From a virus: DNA of 47,726 nt. Below the pieces are notes generated by a model, which saw nothing but the letters and a program-made list of their open reading frames with translations, searched no databases and was not told where the DNA came from. The position numbers and the translations under genes were made by a program. Numbering within the stretch: position 1 is the first letter of the stretch; the number at the start of each line of letters is the position of its first letter. Where the stretch lies: the IMG/VR virus record IMGVR_UViG_3300027976_000059, positions 1 through 47,726 of that record; one strand, written 5' to 3'. This document shows positions 35,720 through 43,513 of the stretch, one piece after another.

Positions 35720-35876
35720 AAAATTAATAGACGATATAACAAAAGCTATGCAGTCTCAGATCATACTTAAGTTAAATGAAATGATAGATAAGATAAATGA
35801 ATTAGAAAAGATAAGTCGAAATCCATCAGCAGTCACTATGTCTTCAGTGCAACGACCAATCAAATGGGGTTCATAG
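35712..35876 (+). CDS. small coiled-coil protein
   Basis: 54 residues, amphipathic helix KLNEMIDKINELEKIS, preceded by CAAGGAAAA. Coupled to the upstream gene by an 8-base overlap. Unknown. Confidence 0.45.
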   Translation: MIEKLIDDITKAMQSQIILKLNEMIDKINELEKISRNPSAVTMSSVQRPIKWGS

Positions 35877-35880
35877 ATGT

Positions 35881-36282
35881 TTATATAGGTTTGTCTATTA
35901 TAACCATTACTTCTAAAACTGTTGTACCTACTTGTACTTCAATAGTTTTTTGAATTTTTTCTATTATTACGTCATTTTTAGCATGTTCTGCTAGATGGTG
36001 TTCGCGACAAAGCCAAATAACATCTAATGGTTTATTGTAATCAGGATGATGCATTTGTGATTCATTATTTTGACAGACTTGACAAGGTTGTTTAATAAGC
36101 TTTTTTCGCTTAAGATAAACCTTTGTATAGGACCTAGCATTGGCTTTAAATTTTTGTAAATCTGTAAGTTCGTTATATTTTGGACGAGTATTTCTTGCAT
36201 ATGTGGCATGACATACTTTACAATATTTTTGCGGTAACCTATCATTAGGTTTACCACATTTAGAACATGTTGTTTTTCGCAC
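35881..36282 (-). CDS. HNH-type endonuclease, probably homing
   Basis: 133 residues, the only clear minus-strand gene in the right arm. N-terminal zinc finger CSKCGKP ... YCKVCH; C-terminal HNH-like block CQVCQNNESQMHHPDYNKP then IWLCREHHLAEH. Free-standing HNH genes of this size are usually homing or nicking enzymes in phages. Opposite orientation and position between plus-strand operons fit insertion of a selfish gene. Confidence 0.75.
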   Translation of the reverse strand: MRKTTCSKCGKPNDRLPQKYCKVCHATYARNTRPKYNELTDLQKFKANARSYTKVYLKRKKLIKQPCQVCQNNESQMHHPDYNKPLDVIWLCREHHLAEHAKNDVIIEKIQKTIEVQVGTTVLEVMVIIDKPI

Positions 36283-36368
36283 ATGCCATTATACCATATC
36301 GTTATATATGGTTCCACTATGTTCTATATGGAACCAAAACATATATAAAGCAGTTAATATTATACAAC

Positions 36369-36397
36369 TTGATTCATCTATTTTAGTATAGTATACT
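36369..36397 (+). promoter_or_regulatory. sigma70-type promoter
   Basis: TTGATT (36369-36374), 17-base spacer, TATACT (36392-36397). It points at the structured RNA 36432-36586 and the gene at 36609. Confidence 0.65.
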
Positions 36398-36431
36398 TTA
36401 AATACATATAAAATAACAGAGATACTACAAG

Positions 36432-36586
36432 CTTAGTATTTTTATTGCCCTTAAAGTGGTGCTGAATGAGACGAATTTACCCTCCAGTAAACTCATTTGA
36501 TGTGAATCAATTACCCCCCGATTCACATCAGTAACGCTTACCGATTGCGTTTAGCTATCTATTTTAAGGGCATTAAAAGTACTAAG
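36432..36586 (+). ncRNA. structured RNA: 24-bp closing stem, three hairpins, C-rich loops
   Basis: Bases 36432-36455 pair with 36563-36586 with one G-U and one mismatch. Inside are hairpin a (AATGAG ... TTTAC-CCTCCA-GTAAA-CTCATT, 36465-36497), hairpin b (TGATGTGAATC, 11-base loop AATTACCCCCC, 36498-36530) and hairpin c (AACGC, loop TTACCGATT, GCGTT, 36533-36551). TTACC begins or lies in each loop region and loop a contains CCTCC, complementary to ribosome-binding sites. A promoter lies 35 bases upstream. Either a free regulatory RNA or the leader of the next gene. Confidence 0.6.
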
Positions 36587-36608
36587 ATATTTATTCATAA
36601 GGGAGTTT

Positions 36609-36884
36609 ATGGAAGATAAAAATAATGATACCCAAAAATCTATTGATGTAGCTAATTATCTTATGTTGGGTCAAGCTGAACTTTTGGATTGCTTGAGTGC
36701 AATTGAAAAAGCTACTCCTCAATTAACTATAATTTTTTATGAACTTGACTTAGAGCTTAGTAAGATGTCTGATTTAAAAAAAATCGATAATCTTCTCTCT
36801 AAATATATTTTAACTTGGCAAGATTTGCAAAATTATTATCAACATCTTTTGAAAATTAGAAATGATTATACCCTTGCAATATGA
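36609..36884 (+). CDS. small helical hypothetical protein
   Basis: 91 residues, acidic N-terminus and coiled-coil-like body (LLSKYILTWQDLQNYYQHLLK). AAGGGAG ribosome site. Immediately downstream of the structured RNA, which could control it. Confidence 0.5.
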   Translation: MEDKNNDTQKSIDVANYLMLGQAELLDCLSAIEKATPQLTIIFYELDLELSKMSDLKKIDNLLSKYILTWQDLQNYYQHLLKIRNDYTLAI

Positions 36885-36971
36885 TTGATGTATTGTCTAA
36901 TATCATCCAAAAATGTTAGACACCCAAAATTATATACCTTTTTTAAAAAAGTATCTATATTGTATCTATGA

Positions 36972-36989
36972 TTTGTAATGGGTATGATA
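36972..36989 (+). promoter_or_regulatory. extended -10 promoter candidate
   Basis: A TGATATAAT sequence (TG-n-TATAAT) within AT-rich DNA before the gene at 37100. No good -35 hexamer is visible. Confidence 0.35.
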
Positions 36990-37099
36990 TAATAAGTTAA
37001 GTAATTATATATTAACTCTAAAAAAGCTTATCTATTTATATATCTATATATATGTTATAAATCAATACCAATGGCAAACTGCCAAGGAGAAATAACAAA

Positions 37100-37324
37100 A
37101 TGAGAACACCCAGCAAATCTTTGTTAATACAGAATTATGTTAACAATCATGTTAATGCATTGGTAAAACCAATGGATATCGCTACTGCTGTATCATGTAC
37201 TGTACAATCGGTATATCTATACATCCGTAAGAATCCAACACGTTTTACTTCTGCATCACGTGGAATCTTTAGACTAAATGCCGAGCAAAACCAAGTATTT
37301 TTAAATTCAGAGAGTACTATATAA
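37100..37324 (+). CDS. small winged-helix / HTH DNA-binding protein
   Basis: 74 residues. KPMDIATAVSCTVQSVYLYIRKNPTRF is a helix-turn-helix followed by a wing-like RGIFRLNAE. Probably a repressor or accessory transcription factor. CCAAGGAGAAA ribosome site; terminator follows. Confidence 0.6.
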   Translation: MRTPSKSLLIQNYVNNHVNALVKPMDIATAVSCTVQSVYLYIRKNPTRFTSASRGIFRLNAEQNQVFLNSESTI

Positions 37325-37342
37325 AGAAGGCTTTACTTTAAC

Positions 37343-37437
37343 GACTCTATAATTCTTGCTTGTTACGATGTTAACAAGTTAAACAACGAAGGTATTTTTA
37401 CTTTAGCGTTTTTAGAATTGTAGAGTCTTTTTAGTTT
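37343..37437 (+). terminator. large-loop terminator / structured RNA
   Basis: GACTCTATAATTCT (37343-37356) pairs with AGAATTGTAGAGTC (37414-37427) over 14 positions (one G-U), enclosing CTTGTT/AACAAG (37359-37378), followed by TTTTTAGTTTTT. Functions as terminator of the preceding gene, though the 57-base interior is unusually long. Confidence 0.55.
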
Positions 37438-37465
37438 TTATGAGCCCTATTTAGGGTTATCTATA

Positions 37466-37676
37466 TGATATACTTAGAACATGCCCGTTTACTAGCGGGC
37501 AGGGAATAATCCCTAACATAAACAGATAATAATACTGTGAAGTCGGAGATGGCAACCTGCCAACTGTGATGGACATTTGATATGTGTCACACACAAATCT
37601 TCGGTTGAACACCAAGTTATACTAATGCGAAATGATTCTGTTTCGCAAACAAGAACGAAAGTGAGCAAACGAATAA
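37466..37676 (+). promoter_or_regulatory. promoter and structured leader of the transglycosylase gene
   Basis: TGATATACT extended -10 at 37466-37474, then a ~200-base leader with hairpins GCCCG/CGGGC (37483-37500), AGGGA/TCCCT (37501-37514) and GCGAAA/TTTCGC (37627-37646). I looked for the known c-di-AMP (ydaO) pattern that often precedes such genes and could not see it. A control role is inferred. Confidence 0.45.
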
Positions 37677-38312
37677 ATGCTTAAAATAATTACGTATATA
37701 AAACAATACCCAAAATTAATTTCTATTATATGTGCCTATTCTTTTCTTGGAATAGGTTCACAAATAGTTACCGCTAAAGATGTACCTGATCTTCAACCTT
37801 CTGTTACATCAGTAACAGTTGTTGCTATTTCAAATGTTTCTTTTAAAAAAACTCATGTAGAAGAAAGAGTTGTAACTGAAAAATCATTACCTATTTTTAA
37901 ACATGGTGATATATCATGGTTACCAAAACTTGCTACTGAAGCAGGATGGCCAGAAGATACATGGAAAAAATTAGGTCAAATAATTCTTAGAGAATCAGGC
38001 GGATGTCCTGTCCGATTTGGTGGATCTATAGTTGATAAAAATTGTAATCTTGTAGGTCACGATGGTTCTGATCATAGATCAGATAGTGGTCTACTACAAA
38101 TCAATGGTGTCCACTGGAAAAAGGATCATCCGCAATATGCTGGTCTAGTTTGTAAAAAAATGAAAATCTGTACACAAGAACCATTGTTCGATGCTGTAAC
38201 AAATCTTAAAGCTGGTAAGCTTATATATGATGTTACTGGTAACTGGGCACCATGGGATCCTTGTTATTGGGGCCCTAAGTTTGCCAAACGCTGCGCTGCA
38301 ATGAGCAAATAA
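37677..38312 (+). CDS. secreted lysozyme-like lytic transglycosylase
   Basis: 211 residues. N-terminal signal or anchor YPKLISIICAYSFLGIG. From ~80: WLPKLATEAGWPEDTWKKLGQ, catalytic glutamate in ILRESGG, then SDSGLLQINGVHW and WAPWDPCYW, the SLT/goose-lysozyme-like core. Cleaves peptidoglycan glycan strands. Either the endolysin or an enzyme that remodels the wall; its own export signal means no holin is strictly needed. ATG 37677 has a weak site (GAAAGTGAG), perhaps because the leader controls it. Confidence 0.8.
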   Translation: MLKIITYIKQYPKLISIICAYSFLGIGSQIVTAKDVPDLQPSVTSVTVVAISNVSFKKTHVEERVVTEKSLPIFKHGDISWLPKLATEAGWPEDTWKKLGQIILRESGGCPVRFGGSIVDKNCNLVGHDGSDHRSDSGLLQINGVHWKKDHPQYAGLVCKKMKICTQEPLFDAVTNLKAGKLIYDVTGNWAPWDPCYWGPKFAKRCAAMSK

Positions 38313-38473
38313 TGGAACTATTCCTAGCAGTATTATTTCATATTACTACAATATCTTTATTATTTAAATAAAAATTTATATATAAGGAGCAGGTTGCGCG
38401 ACTTAGCGGGGCTGGTGGACTTTGTATATAAAAATAGGAGTGAACTCTATGGGGTTTATATCCTGTGAAGGTA
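38313..38473 (+). other. gene-free stretch with a nested hairpin
   Basis: No gene. ATATAAA (38425 region) pairs with TTTATAT (38456 region) around ATAGGAGT/ACTCTAT. Precedes the tRNA-like elements and may belong to the same transcript. Confidence 0.35.
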
Positions 38474-38524
38474 GGGTGTCTCGATGGATCGAGATTGCAT
38501 GAAGGTTCGATTCCTTTGCACCCA
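38474..38524 (+). ncRNA. tRNA-like element 1 (51 nt)
   Basis: Acceptor GGGTGT/GCACCC with discriminator A, and a T arm GAAGG-TTCGATT-CCTTT immediately next to it, as in tRNAs. Between them only 21 bases remain: hairpin CTCGA-TGGA-TCGAG and ATTGCAT. D and anticodon arms of normal size cannot fit. Confidence 0.45.
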
Positions 38525-38542
38525 CTATACGTATTTGTATAA

Positions 38543-38593
38543 GGGGTGACTCAGGGCGAGATTGCATATTGGGTTCAACTCCCACACACTCCA
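38543..38593 (+). ncRNA. tRNA-like element 2 (51 nt)
   Basis: Acceptor GGGGTG/CACTCC plus A; T arm TGGG-TTCAACT-CCCA; central CTC-AGGGC-GAG hairpin and an ATTGCAT shared with element 1. Same total length as element 1. Confidence 0.4.
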
Positions 38594-38667
38594 CAAATAA
38601 AGATTTATATATAGCGCGTGTGAAGATACCGACTGGACGGATTTCCAGCCAGCAATATATAAAGGTA

Positions 38668-38728
38668 GGATATCTGGATGAAGCACGGACTACGTATCGT
38701 TGCGGGGGGTTCGATTCCCCCATATCTA
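38668..38728 (+). ncRNA. tRNA-like element 3 (61 nt)
   Basis: Acceptor GGATAT/ATATCT plus A; perfect T arm GGGGG-TTCGATT-CCCCC; 31-base middle with an imperfect stem GCACG/CGTTGC. Its 5' flank AAGGTAGG matches that of element 1. Confidence 0.45.
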
Positions 38729-38752
38729 CAAACATAAACAAAGGATTTTAAT

Positions 38753-38950
38753 ATGAATATTTCATATACAAGTATATATAATGATGTTTATGCATGTTTG
38801 AATTCTAGCGAATTTGATCATGAAGTTTTACATAAAGCATCAATAGAAATAACAGATGCTATTTGGGGACTCTATCGTGTTTCAAATAAAATACCAAATT
38901 CTGGTCTAATAAATATAATCAGGGCGTTTGCTTATAACGCCGTAAAGTAA
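38753..38950 (+). CDS. small hypothetical protein
   Basis: 65 residues, helical, no motif, preceded by AAAGGATTTTA. First gene after the tRNA-like elements. Confidence 0.45.
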   Translation: MNISYTSIYNDVYACLNSSEFDHEVLHKASIEITDAIWGLYRVSNKIPNSGLINIIRAFAYNAVK

Positions 38951-39003
38951 AAACTTTTTTATCATACAAAGTAAACGTATAATCCTATTTAAGGATGTCT
39001 ATT

Positions 39004-39795
39004 ATGATGAGTAAACTAACTGCATCTGCCTATGAATCTTTAATTGATCCTGATATTCTTTTGATTTCTAATCAATTAAAAAAAGAAAATGTTAATTTAA
39101 TTTCTCAATTATATTGGGAATTGCGCGCTAAGCGTCGGGATTTAACCAATAAGGCAGAAGATGAATCTGATTCCGATAATCAGGACATTCTTTTATATTT
39201 TCGTGATATGGTTGTTGAACTTGAGCAAACTATAAAGCCTTCCCTAAAACGATATTGTGGAACATTTCGGGTTGGTGAATGGGCTCTTTCTCAAATGGGT
39301 CTTGGGCCCATTACTGTTACTCGATTGTTACATTATATAGATATTGATAAAGCTAGAACTCCTGAACATCTTTGGAGCTATGCTGGATTAATGCCTGATA
39401 ATAAGACTTATAATAATTCTCTTAAGGAAGTATGTATTGAAATCGGTAAATCATTTGTGAAATATTCAGATAAAGAAAATTGCTTTTACGGCAATCTTTA
39501 TTTGAGTGAACTTGAAAGACGCACTAACATAAATGATAGTGGTGGTTATCTGGATTTAGCTAAAGAAGAATCTATAAAATTGGATTCTGCTAAAAAATCT
39601 AAATCATTGTTAGCGGATAAGTTGATCTATGATCAAGGTAAATTACCTGCTTCTCGTATTGCTTCTCAAGCTCAACGGTATGCTATAAAAATATTTTTAG
39701 CTCATTGGCATGCTGTTCAATATAGAGAAGCATATGGGTTTGATTATCAATCTAGCCATAAAAATATTATTTCTGTTCCAGACTATCCATTTTAA
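39004..39795 (+). CDS. protein with IS110-family C-terminal-like helix-hairpin-helix domain
   Basis: 263 residues; start at ATG 39004, eight bases after AAGGA (ATG 38995 lies on the ribosome site itself). Residues ~85-135: ALSQMGLGPITVTRLLHYI ... LWSYAGLMPDN, matching the HhH/transposase-20 block of IS110 transposases; C-terminal KIFLAHWHAVQYREAYG. The RuvC-like catalytic domain of IS110 enzymes is absent, so this is not a complete transposase; similar truncated proteins are known in phages. May bind structured DNA. Confidence 0.6.
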   Translation: MMSKLTASAYESLIDPDILLISNQLKKENVNLISQLYWELRAKRRDLTNKAEDESDSDNQDILLYFRDMVVELEQTIKPSLKRYCGTFRVGEWALSQMGLGPITVTRLLHYIDIDKARTPEHLWSYAGLMPDNKTYNNSLKEVCIEIGKSFVKYSDKENCFYGNLYLSELERRTNINDSGGYLDLAKEESIKLDSAKKSKSLLADKLIYDQGKLPASRIASQAQRYAIKIFLAHWHAVQYREAYGFDYQSSHKNIISVPDYPF

Positions 39796-39886
39796 TTAAA
39801 TCTCCTTTTTATATTGGTTATATTTAGAATCTGATGTCATGAAAAAAATCAGTATAGCCAAAATTAAAAACCCTTGGAGGTTTATA

Positions 39887-40249
39887 GTGCCCATCGAAAC
39901 ATCAACTAGAATACTTGCTAGCGACGAGACTCGTGTAATGCAAAATCCCGGTCGTTTTGCAATTCTCGATATGAATAAGTTGGTTACCTTTATCAAAGGT
40001 GAGCCACCAACAATATCTGGAAGAGGCAAGAAAGCTAATCCTGTAATTAGTAATATATACTCAGCTTTGATTATTCGTCGTAACGAATGGGCTCATATCG
40101 ATATTGCTTTTACGAGTTTAAAGCAAAAGGCTTCTTTCATGAGCAGTCTTATTCATCGAGCAACCAAGGACAATCTTTTTGTTTCAGGTCGTTCGATGTT
40201 TAACGAAAAGACTAAGACATTTGAATTATGGGTTAAAGTTACATCATAA
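39887..40249 (+). CDS. hypothetical protein, GTG start
   Basis: 120 residues from GTG 39887 behind TTGGAGG; the in-frame ATG 39839 has no site. Basic N-terminal part, RGKKANPVISNIYSALIIRRNEW, and a strand-rich tail (FELWVKVTS). Unknown; could be nucleic-acid-binding. Confidence 0.5.
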   Translation: MPIETSTRILASDETRVMQNPGRFAILDMNKLVTFIKGEPPTISGRGKKANPVISNIYSALIIRRNEWAHIDIAFTSLKQKASFMSSLIHRATKDNLFVSGRSMFNEKTKTFELWVKVTS

Positions 40250-40258
40250 TTCTTAATT

Positions 40259-40289
40259 TCTGCTTAGTACTCCGCAAAGACTAAGCAGA
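40259..40289 (+). terminator. 10-bp hairpin after stop codon
   Basis: TCTGCTTAGT, loop ACTCCGCAAAG, ACTAAGCAGA. No T run follows directly, but the next hairpin ends in T6; the two may act together. Confidence 0.45.
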
Positions 40290-40292
40290 CTG

Positions 40293-40382
40293 GTAGCAGT
40301 CATTCACTAAAAATCAATTCCGTTGTGTCCCCATATAGCGTCGAGTTGTATTTTTTGGTGAATGGCTGCTGCATCTTTTTTG
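40293..40382 (+). terminator. 21-bp long-stem hairpin with T tract
   Basis: Bases 40293-40313 pair with 40352-40372 (several G-U), 38-base apical loop, then ATCTTTTTT. Terminator or small structured RNA. Confidence 0.55.
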
Positions 40383-40430
40383 GCGCATACAAAGAAAAAC
40401 AAATATTTGAATTTTGAAAGAGGTTATCTT

Positions 40431-40685
40431 ATGTCTACTAATTTACATTATAATTTAACTGGTCTTCAAGATGTTGAAGATAGTCCTAACTTTACCCATT
40501 ATTCTAATAAATGTAATTACTGTAATATCCATAATATTATGATTGTTCATATTGCTCATTTAGAAGATTGGCAGAATGGTACACTTGCACAAAAAGCTTT
40601 CTCATATCTTGATGCTGATCAACGCGAGCTTATTATGACAGGTACACATAGTGGTTGTTGGGACAAGATGTTCCCAGATATATAG
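40431..40685 (+). CDS. small Cys/His hypothetical protein
   Basis: 84 residues from ATG 40431 (GAAAGAGG upstream). NKCNYCNIHNIMIVHIAH suggests one zinc site. Unknown function. Confidence 0.5.
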   Translation: MSTNLHYNLTGLQDVEDSPNFTHYSNKCNYCNIHNIMIVHIAHLEDWQNGTLAQKAFSYLDADQRELIMTGTHSGCWDKMFPDI

Positions 40686-40696
40686 GAGAAAACTAA

Positions 40697-41041
40697 ATGT
40701 TAATGACACAAGAAGATCATGATGGTGAAGTAAACTATATCTTAATAGATCAAGCCGAAAAGTCAAATGCATCTATACTGTTTATAGAAACATTAAAATT
40801 AACACTTGAAAATTATCGACTTCGAAAACAATCTTCGCATGAAGAAATTATACGTTTACGTAATGAAGTAGCACGATTAGAAGAGTTGTTAAAACCTAAA
40901 AAAAATTCAAAATTATTAATAACTTTAAAAGCTTGGTTAAATACTCCAACAGATACACTGGAACAATCTAAAGCATGGCGCGAATATCAAGATTGTCTTG
41001 AAGATCATATAGAACTTAATGATAAGGAAGAAATAATATGA
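40697..41041 (+). CDS. coiled-coil protein
   Basis: 114 residues with heptad-like HEEIIRLRNEVARLEELLKP. AGGAGAAAA ribosome site. ATGA overlap with the next gene. Unknown. Confidence 0.5.
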   Translation: MLMTQEDHDGEVNYILIDQAEKSNASILFIETLKLTLENYRLRKQSSHEEIIRLRNEVARLEELLKPKKNSKLLITLKAWLNTPTDTLEQSKAWREYQDCLEDHIELNDKEEII

Positions 41042-41244
41042 GCGCTATGACAAAACGAATAAGAAAATTGGAAAGGGCGTACAAACTTGCTACGCGAGAA
41101 TTTCTTAACTCATATCCGACTAACAAAACCACTGCCGAACAGATATGGCTTACTGCCGAGCGAAGACTAGACATCGCACTAATCGAACAGAAGGCAGCAA
41201 ATATGAAAAAGTTTGAAGCCACACTTGTACAAAAAAATAATTAA
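41038..41244 (+). CDS. small helical protein
   Basis: 68 basic residues, MSAMTKRIRKLERAYKLATREF..., a single helical repeat-like protein, coupled to the upstream coiled-coil gene by a 4-base overlap. Confidence 0.45.
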   Translation: MSAMTKRIRKLERAYKLATREFLNSYPTNKTTAEQIWLTAERRLDIALIEQKAANMKKFEATLVQKNN

Positions 41245-41260
41245 AATAAAGGAAAAATAA

Positions 41261-41536
41261 ATGAAAACTAAATTAGTTAAATCTACAAATAATCCATTCT
41301 TACGTGTATATGGTAATCTAGTATCGGGATGGACAATAAGATTACTTGAACCAAGATGGATGGACGATAGTTCAAATATATTTTCAGGGCCTCTTAGTAT
41401 CATAATGAATCATTCATTAAGGTATGCTGATTTCTATGAAGTAGTTGATTGGGAATTATCTGAAGAAGATATCAGAGACGCTGAATTGGATACCGAGTTA
41501 GATAATATTGAATATCTTTATGATGAAGAAGGGTAA
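41261..41536 (+). CDS. small acidic protein
   Basis: 91 residues, N-terminal half KLVKSTNNPFLRVYGNLVSGW, very acidic C-terminal third. AAAGGAAAAA ribosome site. Unknown. Confidence 0.45.
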   Translation: MKTKLVKSTNNPFLRVYGNLVSGWTIRLLEPRWMDDSSNIFSGPLSIIMNHSLRYADFYEVVDWELSEEDIRDAELDTELDNIEYLYDEEG

Positions 41537-41552
41537 CACGGAGGAGAATCAA

Positions 41553-41822
41553 ATGAATGAGCCAATGTGGAAATCGGAAAGTACTACAACCTATTTTCCT
41601 AATGTTAAGAAAACAAGGAAAAAGGATAAAAAAGCACAACGTGAAATAGAAGCATATACTAATTTTCGTGTTAACTTAAAAGTATTGGATGACCGATTCC
41701 AATTAAAGTTAATTGAATTAGCGTTAAAACATAAAGAAGATTTTGAAGATTATACTGCTGAATATGATAAAGAATTTAATGCAATACATGATTTACTTAA
41801 TGTCGAATTGAAAGGAAAATGA
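41553..41822 (+). CDS. small charged protein
   Basis: 89 residues from ATG 41553 behind GGAGGAG; the longer frame from 41508 overlaps the preceding gene. Charged, helical (KKTRKKDKKAQREIEAY). Unknown. Confidence 0.5.
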   Translation: MNEPMWKSESTTTYFPNVKKTRKKDKKAQREIEAYTNFRVNLKVLDDRFQLKLIELALKHKEDFEDYTAEYDKEFNAIHDLLNVELKGK

Positions 41823-41823
41823 A

Positions 41824-41970
41824 ATGGAAGAATTAGACAGACTCGAACGCCAAGTTCATGACGCAAACAGAAAACGTTTAGCAGCACGAGCAGACGGCGT
41901 TGACCCGGAAGTACGAGCCCGTGCAGAAGAAGCCTATCAGGTAATAAAGAAAAAATGGATGGAATATTAA
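41824..41970 (+). CDS. very small helical protein
   Basis: 48 residues, MEELDRLERQVHDANRKRL..., strongly helical and charged. GAAAGGAAA overlaps the preceding stop. GC-richer codons than neighbours. Confidence 0.45.
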   Translation: MEELDRLERQVHDANRKRLAARADGVDPEVRARAEEAYQVIKKKWMEY

Positions 41971-41993
41971 ACGCAAGGAAAAGAATCATAATA

Positions 41994-43460
41994 ATGAATT
42001 TATTCAAAAAAATCCTTAGTCCAATTATAATTATATCCTTACTTGCAATACCAGTTATCGCTAATGCTAAAGATGAATCTAGTAATTCAAAAGTTTATAA
42101 GAATATAAAATTAGAAACTAAAAATGGTGATATTTTATATAGAACTTTTGATACTTATACTCCATTTTTAACTGGTTCTATTGCTCGTATTAATACAAAT
42201 TCTTTGATTAGTAAAGGTTATACTGGTCAAGGTTATACTGTAGCAGTAATAGATACTGGTGTAGATTTTTCTCATTCTTTTTTAGCTGGCCGGAAAGCTG
42301 GCGAAGCCTGCTTCACGTCGAATGCATCATGTCCTAACGGTAGTAATGAGATGATCGGTGACGGAGCTGCTAAACCTGTTCATCCGCATGGTACTCATGT
42401 TTCCGGTATTATTGCTGGTTCCAATTCTAGTATGTCTGGTGTTGCACCTGGTGCAAAAATTCTTGGTATCAATATCTTTGAATTAAATGGTTCGGCTAGT
42501 GAAGAAAGTATTATTAGTGCTCTTATCTATGCTAATAGCGTAAGAGATAAATATAATATTATTTCTGTTAACTTAAGCCTTGGTACCAATAGACTCTGGG
42601 TAGGAGAATGTGATACAGTCTCACCTGATCTCACTACAATTGTACATACTTTAATTGCTAATGGTGTAGCAGTTGTTGCTGCAGCTGGTAATTCTTATTC
42701 CTATGGGATGGCTAACCCAGCATGTATATCTGGTGTTACTAGTGTGTCTGCAGTTACTTCTACTTCAGACACTGTAACTGATTTCTCTAACATTTCTAAA
42801 TATACAACATTTGCTGCTCCGGGATATGCGATTAGTTCGTCTGTTCCCGGTAATTCATTTAAGCAATATTCTGGTACATCTATGTCTTCTCCTCATGTTG
42901 CTGGAGCACTTGCGCTCTACGCATCTTATAGACCTAATCTTTCTGTTCCAAAAATGGTATTTGATCTTCAAGAAAAATGTCCCAAGGCATACGATCCCCC
43001 TACTAAGATTTATGTTTGTAGGTTAGATTTTTCGTATGTATCTACTGGTGTAGTTTCCCCCATTGTTACTGATCCATCTCCGACTACTACTGTTCCAGAA
43101 AGTAATCCATCCCCGACTACTACTATCCCAGTGAATAATTCTACACCCCCTACTACAACTCCACCTTTAGTTTATGGGACTATGCTTGGTAAACCAAGGC
43201 TTAATAATGTTACGCTTAGTAAAAATGATTTACTTAGTATTAATTATAGTGATCCTATTTATGGCAAAACTCTTATTGTAAAATATATTTTATCATGTAG
43301 TGATAATTCGTATTATGAATTTTCACCTACTTCTGGATTTACTAATCATACGTATTTTATACGAGTGGTTAATTTTTTAGCGCGCTCGTGTTCTTTGCGT
43401 GCAGTAGATATTGATTCCAAAAATGGTCCATCTACTCAATTTATACCTATCGATAAATAG
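41994..43460 (+). CDS. secreted subtilisin-like serine protease (family S8)
   Basis: 488 residues from ATG 41994. Signal peptide LSPIIIISLLAIPVIANA. Catalytic triad visible: AVIDTGVDFSH (Asp), HPHGTHVSGIIAG (His), SGTSMSSPHVAGAL (Ser), and oxyanion Asn in AAAGNS. After ~residue 350 comes a Pro/Thr linker with a repeated PSPTTT unit, then a ~90-residue beta domain. The architecture suits an exported enzyme acting on surface proteins; Pro/Thr linkers of this type are common in actinobacterial exoenzymes. Unusual cargo for a phage; role unproven. CGG 42291 is read as Arg. Confidence 0.9.
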   Translation: MNLFKKILSPIIIISLLAIPVIANAKDESSNSKVYKNIKLETKNGDILYRTFDTYTPFLTGSIARINTNSLISKGYTGQGYTVAVIDTGVDFSHSFLAGRKAGEACFTSNASCPNGSNEMIGDGAAKPVHPHGTHVSGIIAGSNSSMSGVAPGAKILGINIFELNGSASEESIISALIYANSVRDKYNIISVNLSLGTNRLWVGECDTVSPDLTTIVHTLIANGVAVVAAAGNSYSYGMANPACISGVTSVSAVTSTSDTVTDFSNISKYTTFAAPGYAISSSVPGNSFKQYSGTSMSSPHVAGALALYASYRPNLSVPKMVFDLQEKCPKAYDPPTKIYVCRLDFSYVSTGVVSPIVTDPSPTTTVPESNPSPTTTIPVNNSTPPTTTPPLVYGTMLGKPRLNNVTLSKNDLLSINYSDPIYGKTLIVKYILSCSDNSYYEFSPTSGFTNHTYFIRVVNFLARSCSLRAVDIDSKNGPSTQFIPIDK

Positions 43461-43513
43461 AAAATAACATTCAAAAAACTAGTTATGTTTTATTTACGAA
43501 AGATAGGTGTATA

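Noticed and set aside
37466-37676. Known c-di-AMP (ydaO) riboswitch before the transglycosylase gene
   Set aside because: The leader is structured, but I cannot match the conserved sequence blocks; left as unassigned leader.
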